Assembly (NCBI RefSeq): GCF_013408525.1
Contig: NZ_JACBZM010000001.1
Location: 3,410,001 to 3,474,000, forward strand
Direction of reading: 5' to 3'
DNA from: Nocardioides aromaticivorans
GTDB lineage: Bacteria > Actinomycetota > Actinomycetes > Propionibacteriales > Nocardioidaceae
Length of the DNA stretch: 64,000 nt
The notes under the pieces are model-generated. The model did no database searches, was not told the DNA's origin, and saw only the letters and a program-made list of their open reading frames with translations. This document shows, in pieces, positions 43,182-51,353 of the stretch. The first letter of the stretch is position 1, and each line of letters begins with the position of its first letter. The translations under genes and the position numbers were made by a program.

Positions 43182-44039
43182 GTGCGCACCCTCCGCCTCC
43201 CGGCCTCCGCCCTCCTCGCCTCGCTGCTGCTGGCGCTCGGTGTCCTCACTGCGACGCCGGCCGCGCCGGCCGGCGCGGACACGATCCTGCCGCCGCTCCC
43301 GACCGCGCCCGAGGGCGACATCCCCGGCGTCAACGTCTGGACGTGCAAGCCGACCGCGGCCCGTCCGACGCCCGTGATCCTCGTGCACGGCACGTTCGGC
43401 GACCGCCGCCACCTGCTCGAGCGGCTCGGCACGTCGATCAAGGCGAAGGGCTTCTGCGTCTACTCCCTCGACTACGGCAACCGCGGCACCGGTGACATCG
43501 TGACCTCGGCCAAGCAGCTCAAGGCCTTCGTCGCGAAGGTCCGCACGGCGACCGGCGCCGCGAAGGTGTCGATGGTCGGGCACTCGCAGGGCGGGATGAT
43601 GCCGCGCTACTACATCAAGTTCCTCGGCGGGGCGCCGTACGTCGACGACCTGGTCGGCATCGCGCCGTCCAACCACGGCACCAAGCTGCTGCCGGCCTTC
43701 AACCCCATCGCGCCGCTCCTGCCCGGGCTGGTCTGCGTCGCCTGCGACCAGCAGGCGTGGGGCTCGACCTTCCTGAAGAACCTCAACGCCGGCGACGAGA
43801 CGCCCGGCGCGGTCAGCTACACCCAGATCACCTCGCGGCTCGACGAGGTGGTGGTCCCGCACACCTCCGGCTATCTCGCCGCCGGTGCCCGCACCACCAA
43901 CGTGACCATCCAGGCGAAGTGCCCCTTCTCGCTCTCCGAGCACGTGCTGATCCCGACCGACCGGGCCACGATCGGGCTCACCCTGGACGCGCTCACGCAC
44001 GTGGGACCGGCGCGCCCCACCTTCCAGCCTCCTTGCTAG
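43182..44039 (+). CDS. Secreted alpha/beta-fold lipase
   Basis: A 285-residue exported esterase or triacylglycerol lipase. The signal peptide (MRTLRLPASALLASLLLALG, cleavage near AGA) is followed by the oxyanion motif VHGTFGD, nucleophile elbow GHSQGGM, an Asp in TSRLDEVVVPHTSG and the catalytic His in FSLSEHVLIP. Four Cys residues may form disulfides. TTGAAT lies 6 bases before the GTG at 43182, suggesting a leaderless start; a GTG at 43143 would add 13 residues. It ends 5 bases before the KstR-like box of the next operon. Confidence 0.85.
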   Translation: MRTLRLPASALLASLLLALGVLTATPAAPAGADTILPPLPTAPEGDIPGVNVWTCKPTAARPTPVILVHGTFGDRRHLLERLGTSIKAKGFCVYSLDYGNRGTGDIVTSAKQLKAFVAKVRTATGAAKVSMVGHSQGGMMPRYYIKFLGGAPYVDDLVGIAPSNHGTKLLPAFNPIAPLLPGLVCVACDQQAWGSTFLKNLNAGDETPGAVSYTQITSRLDEVVVPHTSGYLAAGARTTNVTIQAKCPFSLSEHVLIPTDRATIGLTLDALTHVGPARPTFQPPC

Positions 44040-44043
44040 GATG

Positions 44044-44057
44044 TAGAACACGTTCTA
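44044..44057. promoter_or_regulatory. KstR-like operator TAGAACACGTTCTA
   Basis: Perfect 6-base inverted arms (TAGAAC/GTTCTA) with a 2-base spacer, as in the AAC-nn-GTT core recognised by KstR, the TetR-family repressor of steroid catabolism. It lies 20 bases before the DUF35 gene start. Confidence 0.6.
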
Positions 44058-44077
44058 TTCCAGGAGGGTCCGAAGCC

Positions 44078-44542
44078 GTGACCGCCACGTCCGCCACCCC
44101 CGTGATCGAGGGCTGGTTCACCACGGGTGAGGAGCCGCGCCTGCTGGCGTCGCGCTGCACCACCTGCAGCAATGTCGTCTTCCCGCCGGTGTCGTCCGAC
44201 GCCACCGAGGCTGCGTTCTACTGCCGCAACCCCGCCTGCGACGGCGACCAGCACGACTCCGTCGAGCTCTCCCGCCGGGGGACCGTGTGGTCCTACACCG
44301 ACGCGCAGTACCAGCCGCCGGCGCCGTACGTGCCGGCGACCGAGCCCTACCAGCCGTTCGCGCTCGCCGCGGTCGAGCTGCCCGAGGGCATCGTCGTGCT
44401 CGGCCAGGTGGCCGACGGGTTCGGCGTGGCCGACCTGAAGGTGGGGGCCGAGGTCGAGCTCGTCGTCGAGACCCTCAACGTCGACGAGACGGGCGAGCGC
44501 ACGATCTACCGCTGGAAGCCGGTCGTGGAGGTGTCCGCATGA
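44078..44542 (+). CDS. DUF35 OB-fold/zinc-ribbon acyl-CoA-associated protein
   Basis: A 154-residue protein: rubredoxin-like zinc ribbon (CTTC about 25-28, CRNPAC about 47-52) followed by an OB-fold (GTVWSYTDAQYQPPAPYV to ERTIYRWKPV). Such proteins form complexes with thiolase-like lipid-transfer proteins in steroid side-chain degradation and retro-aldol cleavage (the ChsH2/Ltp2 type). GTG at 44078 with AGGAGG about 10 bases upstream. Its stop overlaps the thiolase start (ATGA), supporting a complex. Confidence 0.85.
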   Translation: MTATSATPVIEGWFTTGEEPRLLASRCTTCSNVVFPPVSSDATEAAFYCRNPACDGDQHDSVELSRRGTVWSYTDAQYQPPAPYVPATEPYQPFALAAVELPEGIVVLGQVADGFGVADLKVGAEVELVVETLNVDETGERTIYRWKPVVEVSA

Positions 44543-45732
44543 GCAGCAACGCAGTGGCCATCGCCGGTGTCGGCATGCACCCCTGGGGCAAGTGGGGCCG
44601 CAACTTCACCGAGTACGGCGTCCACGCGGCCCGCGCCGCGCTGAAGGACGCGGGCATCCCGTGGACCGATGTCGACCTCGTCGTCGGCGGCGAGACCGTC
44701 CGCAACGGCTACGCCGGCTACGTCGCCGGCTCCACCTTCGCCCAGGCGCTGGGCTGGAACGGCGCGCGGATCGCGACGTCGTACGCCGCCTGCGCGACGG
44801 GCGCCCAGGCGATCGACACCGCCCGCGCCCGGATCCTGGCCGGCCTGTGCGAGGTGGCGCTGGTCGTCGGCGCCGACACCACCCCGAAGGGCTTCCTCGC
44901 GCCCAACGCGGGCGAGCGGTGGAGCGACCCCGACTGGCTGCGCTTCCGCCTGCTCGGCATGACCAACCCGGCCTACTTCGCGCTCTACGCGCGGCGCCGG
45001 ATGGACCTCTACGGCGCGACCAGCGAGGACTTCGCGCAGGTCAAGGTCAAGAACGCCAGGCACGGCCTGGCCAACCCCAACGCGCGCTACCGCAAGGAGG
45101 TCAGCGTGGACGACGTGCTGACCTCGGCCGTGGTCTCCGACCCCCTGCACCTGCTCGACATCTGCGCCACGTCGGACGGAGCGGCGGCCGTCGTACTGTG
45201 CAGCGTCGAGTACGCGAGGAAGCACGGCATCGCGAACCCCGTCCGGGTCGCCGCCGTCTCGACGGTCACCCCGACCTTCCCGAACACCGTCATCGACATG
45301 CCGCTGCTCTCGACCGACTCCTCGGCCGTGGTGGGTGTGCCCGAGCGGACGTTCAAGGAGGCCATCGGGCAGGCGGCGTACGAGGAGGCCGGCATCGGCC
45401 CCGAGGACGTCGACGTCGCCGAGGTCTACGACCTCTCGACCGCCCTCGAGCTCGACTGGATCGAGGACCTCCAGCTGTGCAAGCGCGGCGAGGCCGAGGT
45501 CCTGCTCCGCGCCGGCGACACCACGATCGGCGGACGGATTCCGGTCAACCCCTCCGGCGGGCTCGCCTGCTTCGGCGAGGCGGTCCCGGCCCAGGCGATC
45601 GCGCAGGTCTGCGAGCTCACCTGGCAGCTGCGCGGCCAGGCCACCGGCCGCCAGGTCGAGGGCGCGAAGGTCGGCATCACCGCCAACCAGGGCCTCTTCG
45701 GCCACGGCTCCTCGGTGCTGCTGTCCGTCTGA
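44539..45732 (+). CDS. Lipid-transfer protein/SCP2-type thiolase
   Basis: A 397-residue thiolase-superfamily protein of the Ltp/SCP-x branch: GVGMHPWGKWGRNFTEYG at the start, the active-site Cys in SYAACATGAQA (about 88), NPSGGLACFGE and the terminal NQGLFGHGSS. Relatives act as aldolases or thiolases on steroid-CoA side chains, paired with a DUF35 partner exactly as here. The KstR-like box ahead of the pair supports a steroid or branched-lipid catabolic role. No other steroid genes are in the window. Confidence 0.87.
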   Translation: MSSNAVAIAGVGMHPWGKWGRNFTEYGVHAARAALKDAGIPWTDVDLVVGGETVRNGYAGYVAGSTFAQALGWNGARIATSYAACATGAQAIDTARARILAGLCEVALVVGADTTPKGFLAPNAGERWSDPDWLRFRLLGMTNPAYFALYARRRMDLYGATSEDFAQVKVKNARHGLANPNARYRKEVSVDDVLTSAVVSDPLHLLDICATSDGAAAVVLCSVEYARKHGIANPVRVAAVSTVTPTFPNTVIDMPLLSTDSSAVVGVPERTFKEAIGQAAYEEAGIGPEDVDVAEVYDLSTALELDWIEDLQLCKRGEAEVLLRAGDTTIGGRIPVNPSGGLACFGEAVPAQAIAQVCELTWQLRGQATGRQVEGAKVGITANQGLFGHGSSVLLSV

Positions 45733-45745
45733 CGCTTCGCGGGGC

Positions 45746-46573
45746 TCAGGTCGCGGGAGCGAGGAGCTCCCACACGACGTGCTCGCCCGGGAGGCCCTTG
45801 AGCTCCACCGCGTCCCGCTCGACGAGTACGACGGCCGCGTCGTCGTCGAGGGCCTCGCGGACCGCGTCGCTGGCGAGCACCTCCCCGCCGAGCGCGAGGT
45901 TGGCGACGCGGGCGGCCATGGCGACATTGCGCCCGAAGTAGTCGCCGTCGCGAGCGACGACCTGGCCGGTGTGGATGCCGATCCGCACCAGGATCGGTCC
46001 GTAGCGGCGGAGCGTGACGTCGCGCGGCAGGTCGCGCTGGATGGCCAGTGCCGCCCGACAGGCCGCTTCCGCGTCGCGGAAGGCGACCATGAAGCCGTCG
46101 CCGGCGGTCTTGACGACCTGTCCGCGGTACCTCTCGATCTGCGTTCGCAGCACCCGGTCGTGGGCGGCGAGCACCTTCACCCAGGTGCTGTCGCCGAGCC
46201 GGTCGTTGAGCGGCGTGGAGTCCTCGATGTCGGAGAAGAACAGGGTGACCGTGCCGTCGGAGGCGGCCATGTTGAGGATGTCGGCTCGCTCGTCGTCGCT
46301 CGCCCAGCTCTGCAGGTCCTCGACCGTGCTCTGGATCAGGCCCGTGATCCCGTGCTCCCGGACCCGGGTCGCGGCGCGGATCACGCGGCGTACCGCCCGG
46401 TCCGCGGAGTTCGACGGCGGGGGCGGGCGCAGCGCGGCGTCGAGGTCCGACTCGAGCTGCGTGATGTGGTGCTGCGCGTCGGCCAGCTGGCGCTGGAGCC
46501 GGCCGCGGTCACGCGCGAAGCCGACGATCACCACGACCAGCAACACGCACACGACGCCCAGGACGATGGCCAC
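45746..46573 (-). CDS. Membrane-anchored class III adenylate/guanylate cyclase
   Basis: A 275-residue protein: one N-terminal membrane helix, a short coiled coil (RDRGRLQRQLADAQHHITQLESDLDAAL), then a class III cyclase domain (about 105-260). Metal-binding residues sit in LFFSDIEDST, the purine-selecting Lys in VVKTAGDGFM, and the transition-state Asn/Arg in GRNVAMAARVANLA. It would make cAMP from ATP in the cytoplasm. TACTCT on this strand ends 6-7 bases before the GTG at 46573. It is divergent from the MoxR gene. Confidence 0.9.
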   Translation of the reverse strand: MAIVLGVVCVLLVVVIVGFARDRGRLQRQLADAQHHITQLESDLDAALRPPPPSNSADRAVRRVIRAATRVREHGITGLIQSTVEDLQSWASDDERADILNMAASDGTVTLFFSDIEDSTPLNDRLGDSTWVKVLAAHDRVLRTQIERYRGQVVKTAGDGFMVAFRDAEAACRAALAIQRDLPRDVTLRRYGPILVRIGIHTGQVVARDGDYFGRNVAMAARVANLALGGEVLASDAVREALDDDAAVVLVERDAVELKGLPGEHVVWELLAPAT

Positions 46574-46614
46574 GGTCGAAGAGTAGAGCGGGGACAGGCG
46601 TTGTGTGTCCGCAG

Positions 46615-46620
46615 TAGCGT
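46615..46620 (+). promoter_or_regulatory. -10 hexamer TAGCGT of the MoxR operon
   Basis: TAGCGT ends 3 bases before the ATG at 46624 and 6 bases before the in-frame GTG at 46627. The GTG may therefore be the true leaderless start. Confidence 0.45.
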
Positions 46621-46623
46621 GAG

Positions 46624-48039
46624 ATGGTGACCACTACGGCTCCCGAGATCTCGACCCTCGGCGCGCTGCGCGCCTCCGGCCACCAGCAGAAGTCGCTGCG
46701 GGCCGAGCTCCGCACCAACCTCCTCGACAAGCTCGCCCGCGGCGAGGACCCGTGGCCCGGCCTGCACGGCTTCGAGGACACGGTCGTCCCCCAGCTGGAG
46801 CGGGCGATCATCGCCGGCCACGACGTCGTCCTGCTGGGCGAGCGCGGCCAGGGCAAGACCCGCCTGCTCCGCACCCTCGTCGGCCTGCTGGACGAGTGGA
46901 CCCCGATCATCGACGGCTCCGAGCTGGGGGAGCACCCCTACGAGCCGATCACCGTCGGGTCGCGCCGACGGGCCGCGGAGCTCGGCGACGACCTGCCGGT
47001 GGCCTGGCGCCATCGCAGCGAGCGGTACGCCGAGAAGCTCGCCACGCCGGACACCAGCGTGGCCGACCTGATCGGTGACGTCGACCCGATGAAGGTCGCC
47101 GAGGGCCGCTCGCTGGGCGACCCGGAGACCATCCACTTCGGCCTGATTCCCCGGTCCCACCGCGGGATCGTGGCGATCAACGAGCTGCCCGACCTCGCCG
47201 AGCGGATCCAGGTCGCGATGCTCAACGTGATGGAGGAGCGCGACATCCAGATCCGCGGCTACGTCCTGCGCCTCCCGCTCGACGTGTTCGTGGTCGCCTC
47301 GGCCAACCCCGAGGACTACACCAACCGCGGGCGGATCATCACCCCGCTCAAGGACCGCTTCGGCGCCGAGATCCGCACCCATTACCCGCGCGAGCTGGCC
47401 GCCGAGGTCGCCGTGATCCGGCAGGAGGCGGACCTCCTGGCCGACCAGGTCGACGTACCGGACTTCCTGGTGGAGATCCTCGCCCGCTTCACCCGCAACC
47501 TGCGCGAGTCCAGCGCCGTCGACCAGCGCTCGGGTGTCTCGGCCCGGTTCGCGATCGCCGGGGCCGAGACCATCGCCGCGGCCGCGCTGCGCCGAGCCAC
47601 GATCCACGGCGAGGACCGGGCGGTGGCCCGCGTCGTCGACCTCGAGACCGCGGTCGACGTCCTCGGCGGCAAGATCGAGTTCGAGTCGGGCGAGGAGGGC
47701 CGCGAGGCCGAGATCCTCACCCACCTGCTGCGGACGGCGACCGCGGAGACCGTGCGTGAGAAGTTCCGCGGCCTCGACTTCGCCCTGCTGGTCGCGGCGG
47801 TCGAGGACGGCGCGACCATCACGACGGGCGCCTCCGTGACGGCCCGCGACGTGCTGACCGGGCTCCCGGTGCTCGGCGAGTCCGAGCTCTACGACCAGCT
47901 CTGCGAGCGGGTCAACGGACCGGGCGGCGGGCGCAACGACGGCGAGCGGGCCGCGGCGGTCGAGCTCGCCCTCGAGGGCCTCTTCCTCGCGCGCAGGATC
48001 GGCAAGGACAGCGACGGGTCCGAGACCGTCTATGGCTGA
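46624..48039 (+). CDS. MoxR/Mg-chelatase-type AAA+ ATPase
   Basis: A 471-residue AAA+ ATPase of the MoxR/ChlI group. Walker A is GERGQGKT (72-79), Walker B reads GIVAINELPDL, and sensor/arginine-finger regions follow (ASANPEDYTNRGRIITPLKDRF). The C-terminal lid domain extends to the end. MoxR ATPases act with VWA proteins as metal- or cofactor-insertion chaperones. Here the VWA partner is two genes downstream in the same operon. The stop overlaps the OsmC-like gene by 8 bases. Confidence 0.88.
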   Translation: MVTTTAPEISTLGALRASGHQQKSLRAELRTNLLDKLARGEDPWPGLHGFEDTVVPQLERAIIAGHDVVLLGERGQGKTRLLRTLVGLLDEWTPIIDGSELGEHPYEPITVGSRRRAAELGDDLPVAWRHRSERYAEKLATPDTSVADLIGDVDPMKVAEGRSLGDPETIHFGLIPRSHRGIVAINELPDLAERIQVAMLNVMEERDIQIRGYVLRLPLDVFVVASANPEDYTNRGRIITPLKDRFGAEIRTHYPRELAAEVAVIRQEADLLADQVDVPDFLVEILARFTRNLRESSAVDQRSGVSARFAIAGAETIAAAALRRATIHGEDRAVARVVDLETAVDVLGGKIEFESGEEGREAEILTHLLRTATAETVREKFRGLDFALLVAAVEDGATITTGASVTARDVLTGLPVLGESELYDQLCERVNGPGGGRNDGERAAAVELALEGLFLARRIGKDSDGSETVYG

Positions 48040-48427
48040 GCTGTCCCCGTTCGGCGTGAGCGTCGCGTCCGGCTCCCTGCGCGAGGGGGACGGCGTGGTG
48101 CTGCCGCACGCCTGGACGGAGGCCGGCGTCCTCGCCGCCCCGGTCACCAACGGCGCGCAGGCGCTGCACCTCGCGGTCGCCCTGTGCGTGCTCAACGACA
48201 CTTACCGCGAGGCCGAGCGCCTCGTCGTACCCATCGAGGGCGTGGCGGTCACCGCGGACGGCGCCTTCGACGACGTGTGGACCTCGACGGGCATCACCTA
48301 CGACATCACGGTCGACACCCCGGCCCAGCCGGACGCCCTCGCCCTCCTCCTCGAGGTGGTCGACGAGGTCGCCGAGATCCCGCGCGTCCTCCGGGCGGGC
48401 GCCGACGTGAGGAGGGCGGGACAGTGA
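48032..48427 (+). CDS. OsmC-like protein between MoxR and VWA genes
   Basis: A 131-residue protein resembling the OsmC/Ohr fold: NGAQALHLAVALCVLNDTYREA (central helix with the usual cysteine), VPIEGVAVTADGAF, TGITYDITVDTP and the ending VDEVAEIPRVLRAGADVRR. OsmC proteins are peroxidases with two reactive cysteines, but only one is present here, so peroxidase activity is doubtful. It overlaps both neighbours, 8 bases with the ATPase gene and 4 with the VWA gene, so all three are co-translated. The family call is by pattern only. Confidence 0.6.
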   Translation: MAELSPFGVSVASGSLREGDGVVLPHAWTEAGVLAAPVTNGAQALHLAVALCVLNDTYREAERLVVPIEGVAVTADGAFDDVWTSTGITYDITVDTPAQPDALALLLEVVDEVAEIPRVLRAGADVRRAGQ

Positions 48428-50439
48428 GCCGCTACCGCAAGTACGACGGCGGCGACCCGCTCGCCCCGCCCGTCGACATCGCCGAGGCGCTCGACGCCAT
48501 CGGCCAGGACGTGATGGCGGGCTACAGCCCCGAGCGCGCGATGCGCGAGTTCCTGCGGCGCGGAGGCGACGACCAGGCCGGCCTCGACGACCTCGCCCGG
48601 CGCGTCGCGGAGCGCCGCCGCGACCTGCTGCAGCGCCACAACCTCGACGGGACCATGAACGAGGTCCGCGAGCTGCTGGAGAAGGCCGTGCTCGAGGAGC
48701 GCAAGCAGCTGGCCCGCGACGCGCTCATGGACGACGGCGACCGCGCGTTCCGCGAGATGCGGCTGGAGAGCCTGCCGGACTCCCCGGCCGCGGCGGTCAC
48801 CGAGCTCAACGACTACGACTGGCAGTCCCGCGAGGCGCGGGAGGCCTTCGAGCAGATCAAGGACCTGCTCGGCCGCGAGCTGCTGGACCAGCGCTTCGCC
48901 GGCATGAAGCAGGCGCTGGAGAACGCCACCGACGAGGACCGCCAGGCCATCAACGAGATGCTGTCGGACCTCAACGAGCTCCTCGAGAAGCACGCCCGGG
49001 GCGAGGACACCCCCGAGGACTTCCAGGAGTTCATGGCCAAGCACGGCCAGCACTTCCCCGAGGACCCGCAGGACATCGACGAGCTGCTCGACACGCTCGC
49101 CCAGCGCTCGGCCGCCGCGCAGCGGATGCTCAACTCGATGACGCCCGAGCAGCGCGCCGAGCTGATGCAGCTCTCGGCGCAGGCGTTCGGCTCGCCCGCG
49201 CTGATGGAGCAGCTCGACCGGCTCGACCAGAACCTGATGGCCTTGCGTCCGGGCGAGGACTGGGGTGGCTCCGAGCAGTTCGGCGACGGCGACCAGGGGC
49301 TCGGCCTCGGCGACGGCACGGGCGTCCTGCAGGACCTCGCCGACCTCGACGCCCTCGCGGACCAGCTCTCCCAGTCGTACGGCGGTGCGCGGCTCGACGA
49401 CGTCGACCTCGACAAGCTCGCCCGCCAGCTCGGTAACGAGGCCGCGGTCGACGCCCGCAAGCTGCAGGAGCTCGAGAAGGCGCTGCGCGAGTCCGGCGCG
49501 ATGGAGCGTGGCTTCGACGGTGAGCTGCGGCTCACCCCGAAGGCGATGCGCCAGCTGGGCAAGGCGTTGCTGCGCGACGTCGCGGAGAAGATGTCGGGCC
49601 GCCAGGGCCAGCGCGACCTGCGCCAGGCCGGAGCTGCCGGCGACCTGTCCGGGGCGACCCGGCCGTGGGAGTTTGGCGACACCGAGCCGTGGGACCTCCC
49701 GCGCACGATGCTCAACGGCGTCCTGCGCCGGGCGGGCGACGCCGGCGGTCCGCTCCTCTCGATCGACGACGTCGAGGTCGCGGAGACCGAGGCCCGCACC
49801 CAGGCCGCGGTGGCGCTCTGCGTCGACACGTCCTTCTCGATGGCCATGGACGGCCGCTGGGTGCCGATGAAGCAGACGGCGCTCGCGCTGCACACGCTCA
49901 TCGGCTCGCGCTTCCGCGGCGACAGCCTCGAGCTGATCGGCTTCGGCCGGCACGCGCAGACCATGCGGATCGAGGAGCTCACGGCCCTCGACGCCCGGTG
50001 GGCGAAGGGCACGAACCTCCACCACGCGCTGCTGCTCGCCAACCGGCACTTCCGCAAGCACCCGAACGCGCAGCCGGTGCTGCTGATCGTCACCGACGGC
50101 GAGCCGACGTCGCACCTGGAGTCGAGCGGCGAGGTCTACTTCTCCTACCCGCCGCACCCGATGACCGTGGCGCTCGCCGTCCGCGAGCTCGACAACGCCC
50201 GCCGGATCGGTGCGCACACCACCTTCTTCCGGCTCGGTGAGGACCCCGGCCTGGCCCGCTTCATCGAGTCGATGGCGCGCCGCGTCGACGGCTCGGTGGT
50301 CGCCCCGGAGGCCGGCGACCTCGGCGCCGCGGTGGTCGGCTCCTATCTCGGTTCCCGCCGCGGCGGCCGTCCCGGCGACGGCGGCGGACCGGGCAGCTAC
50401 GGCGACTGGTTCGGCTCGCGGGGCTTCTGGGTGGGCTGA
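48424..50439 (+). CDS. VWA-domain protein partner of the MoxR ATPase
   Basis: A 671-residue cytoplasmic protein. The first 440 residues are largely helical and charged (several coiled-coil-like segments), ending in a Gly/Asp-rich linker. The C-terminal third is a von Willebrand A domain with the metal-ion-dependent adhesion site DTSFS at about 467-471, then T in KGTNLHHAL and D in IVTDGEP. Such MoxR-VWA pairs act like Mg-chelatase I/D subunits. The GTG overlaps the OsmC-like stop. The Gly-rich tail may be flexible. Confidence 0.87.
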   Translation: MSRYRKYDGGDPLAPPVDIAEALDAIGQDVMAGYSPERAMREFLRRGGDDQAGLDDLARRVAERRRDLLQRHNLDGTMNEVRELLEKAVLEERKQLARDALMDDGDRAFREMRLESLPDSPAAAVTELNDYDWQSREAREAFEQIKDLLGRELLDQRFAGMKQALENATDEDRQAINEMLSDLNELLEKHARGEDTPEDFQEFMAKHGQHFPEDPQDIDELLDTLAQRSAAAQRMLNSMTPEQRAELMQLSAQAFGSPALMEQLDRLDQNLMALRPGEDWGGSEQFGDGDQGLGLGDGTGVLQDLADLDALADQLSQSYGGARLDDVDLDKLARQLGNEAAVDARKLQELEKALRESGAMERGFDGELRLTPKAMRQLGKALLRDVAEKMSGRQGQRDLRQAGAAGDLSGATRPWEFGDTEPWDLPRTMLNGVLRRAGDAGGPLLSIDDVEVAETEARTQAAVALCVDTSFSMAMDGRWVPMKQTALALHTLIGSRFRGDSLELIGFGRHAQTMRIEELTALDARWAKGTNLHHALLLANRHFRKHPNAQPVLLIVTDGEPTSHLESSGEVYFSYPPHPMTVALAVRELDNARRIGAHTTFFRLGEDPGLARFIESMARRVDGSVVAPEAGDLGAAVVGSYLGSRRGGRPGDGGGPGSYGDWFGSRGFWVG

Positions 50440-50447
50440 CGCCGGCC

Positions 50448-50465
50448 GGTACCGGGTCCGGTACC
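50448..50465 (+). terminator. Possible hairpin after the VWA gene
   Basis: GGTACCG and CGGTACC form a 7-bp stem with a 4-base loop, 9 bases after the VWA stop. There is no T-run, so this is a weak call. Confidence 0.35.
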
Positions 50466-50529
50466 AGCAGGCCTGTGGACAACCTCCCGGCCGGGTTTGT
50501 CGCTCTCGGGCGACGGGCAGCCAGCCTCC

Positions 50530-51036
50530 ATGGATGATCTCGGGCTCCTTCGACGCGTCGACCCCGCAGTGGTCGACGACGACCCCTTCTGGTCGGTGGT
50601 GCGGCAGCGGCACCCCGACGTCACGCTGGTGCTGCTGCCGGAGGAGCCGCCCCCGCCCGACGGCGCGGCCGCGGAGCCCGCCGACCCCGACGACGTACGA
50701 CGCGCGCTCGACGCGGTGCGCGAGGTCTGGGCCGCCGTCGTGCAGCCGCTGGTGGTCGCACAGGGCGTGCCGGACCCGCCGCGCGAGCGCTGGCGTGAGG
50801 GACCCGGCGGCCGGGCTCCCGTGCTGCAGAAGTCCCTCGTGGGGATCGGGCAGCCCGCGGGTGAGGACGTGCTGCGTGGGCTCGTCGCGGGGCTCGCCCG
50901 GCGTGGCTGGAGACTCGGACCGGGTGCGCGACGGGGGATGTCGACCCTGCGCGCGACGGACGGTGCGCTCGTGCTCGACGCGGTGGCCGGTCCCGGCGCC
51001 ACCGTCCTGACCCTGGCCGGTGCGTCATGGCGGTGA
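50530..51036 (+). CDS. Hypothetical protein, first gene of the DUF1023 unit
   Basis: A 168-residue soluble protein (LLRRVDPAVVDDDPFWSVVRQRHPDVTLVLLPEEPPPPDG) with no recognised domain and no export signal. It overlaps the next start by 10 bases. Its position before a WXG-like and DUF1023 hydrolase suggests a chaperone or immunity-type partner; nothing in the sequence shows this. The ATG at 50530 is the natural start. Confidence 0.6.
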   Translation: MDDLGLLRRVDPAVVDDDPFWSVVRQRHPDVTLVLLPEEPPPPDGAAAEPADPDDVRRALDAVREVWAAVVQPLVVAQGVPDPPRERWREGPGGRAPVLQKSLVGIGQPAGEDVLRGLVAGLARRGWRLGPGARRGMSTLRATDGALVLDAVAGPGATVLTLAGASWR

Positions 51037-51353
51037 CGCTGGCCGTCCCGCCGGGCGTGCTCGCGGCCGCCCGGGCGGCGTGGGACGACGCGGCCGACGG
51101 CCTCGACGGCGGCTGGCGACGACTGGTCAAGGCGTCGACCGCCGGGTTCTCCCCGACGGTCGCCGCCGCGGTGGACGCCTTCCAGGTGACCTGGGTCGAC
51201 GAGCTCAAGCGCCGAGCGGTCGAGGCCCAGGGCAACAGCGAGGCGTTCGTCGAGGTCGGGGGCGTCTACCAGTTCGTCGACGTGGCGTCGGCCGAGCGGG
51301 CGCGGGCGTTGCTCGGCTGGGTCCACCGCGACGTGCCGATCGAGGTGCGCTGA
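51027..51353 (+). CDS. Small WXG100-like helical protein
   Basis: A 108-residue mostly helical protein (GVLAAARAAWDDAADGLDGGWRRLVKAS). It contains a GGW turn between two helices, reminiscent of WXG100/ESAT-6-type proteins, though the exact W-x-G is not kept. Start and stop overlap both neighbours (ATGA with the hydrolase gene). Type VII secretion linkage is suggested only by this shape and by the downstream hydrolase. Confidence 0.55.
   Translation: MAVTLAVPPGVLAAARAAWDDAADGLDGGWRRLVKASTAGFSPTVAAAVDAFQVTWVDELKRRAVEAQGNSEAFVEVGGVYQFVDVASAERARALLGWVHRDVPIEVR

Noticed and set aside
44044..44057. LexA (SOS) box reading of the palindrome
   Set aside because: Actinobacterial SOS boxes have GAAC and GTTC four bases apart. 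Here the spacer is two bases, which fits the KstR form.
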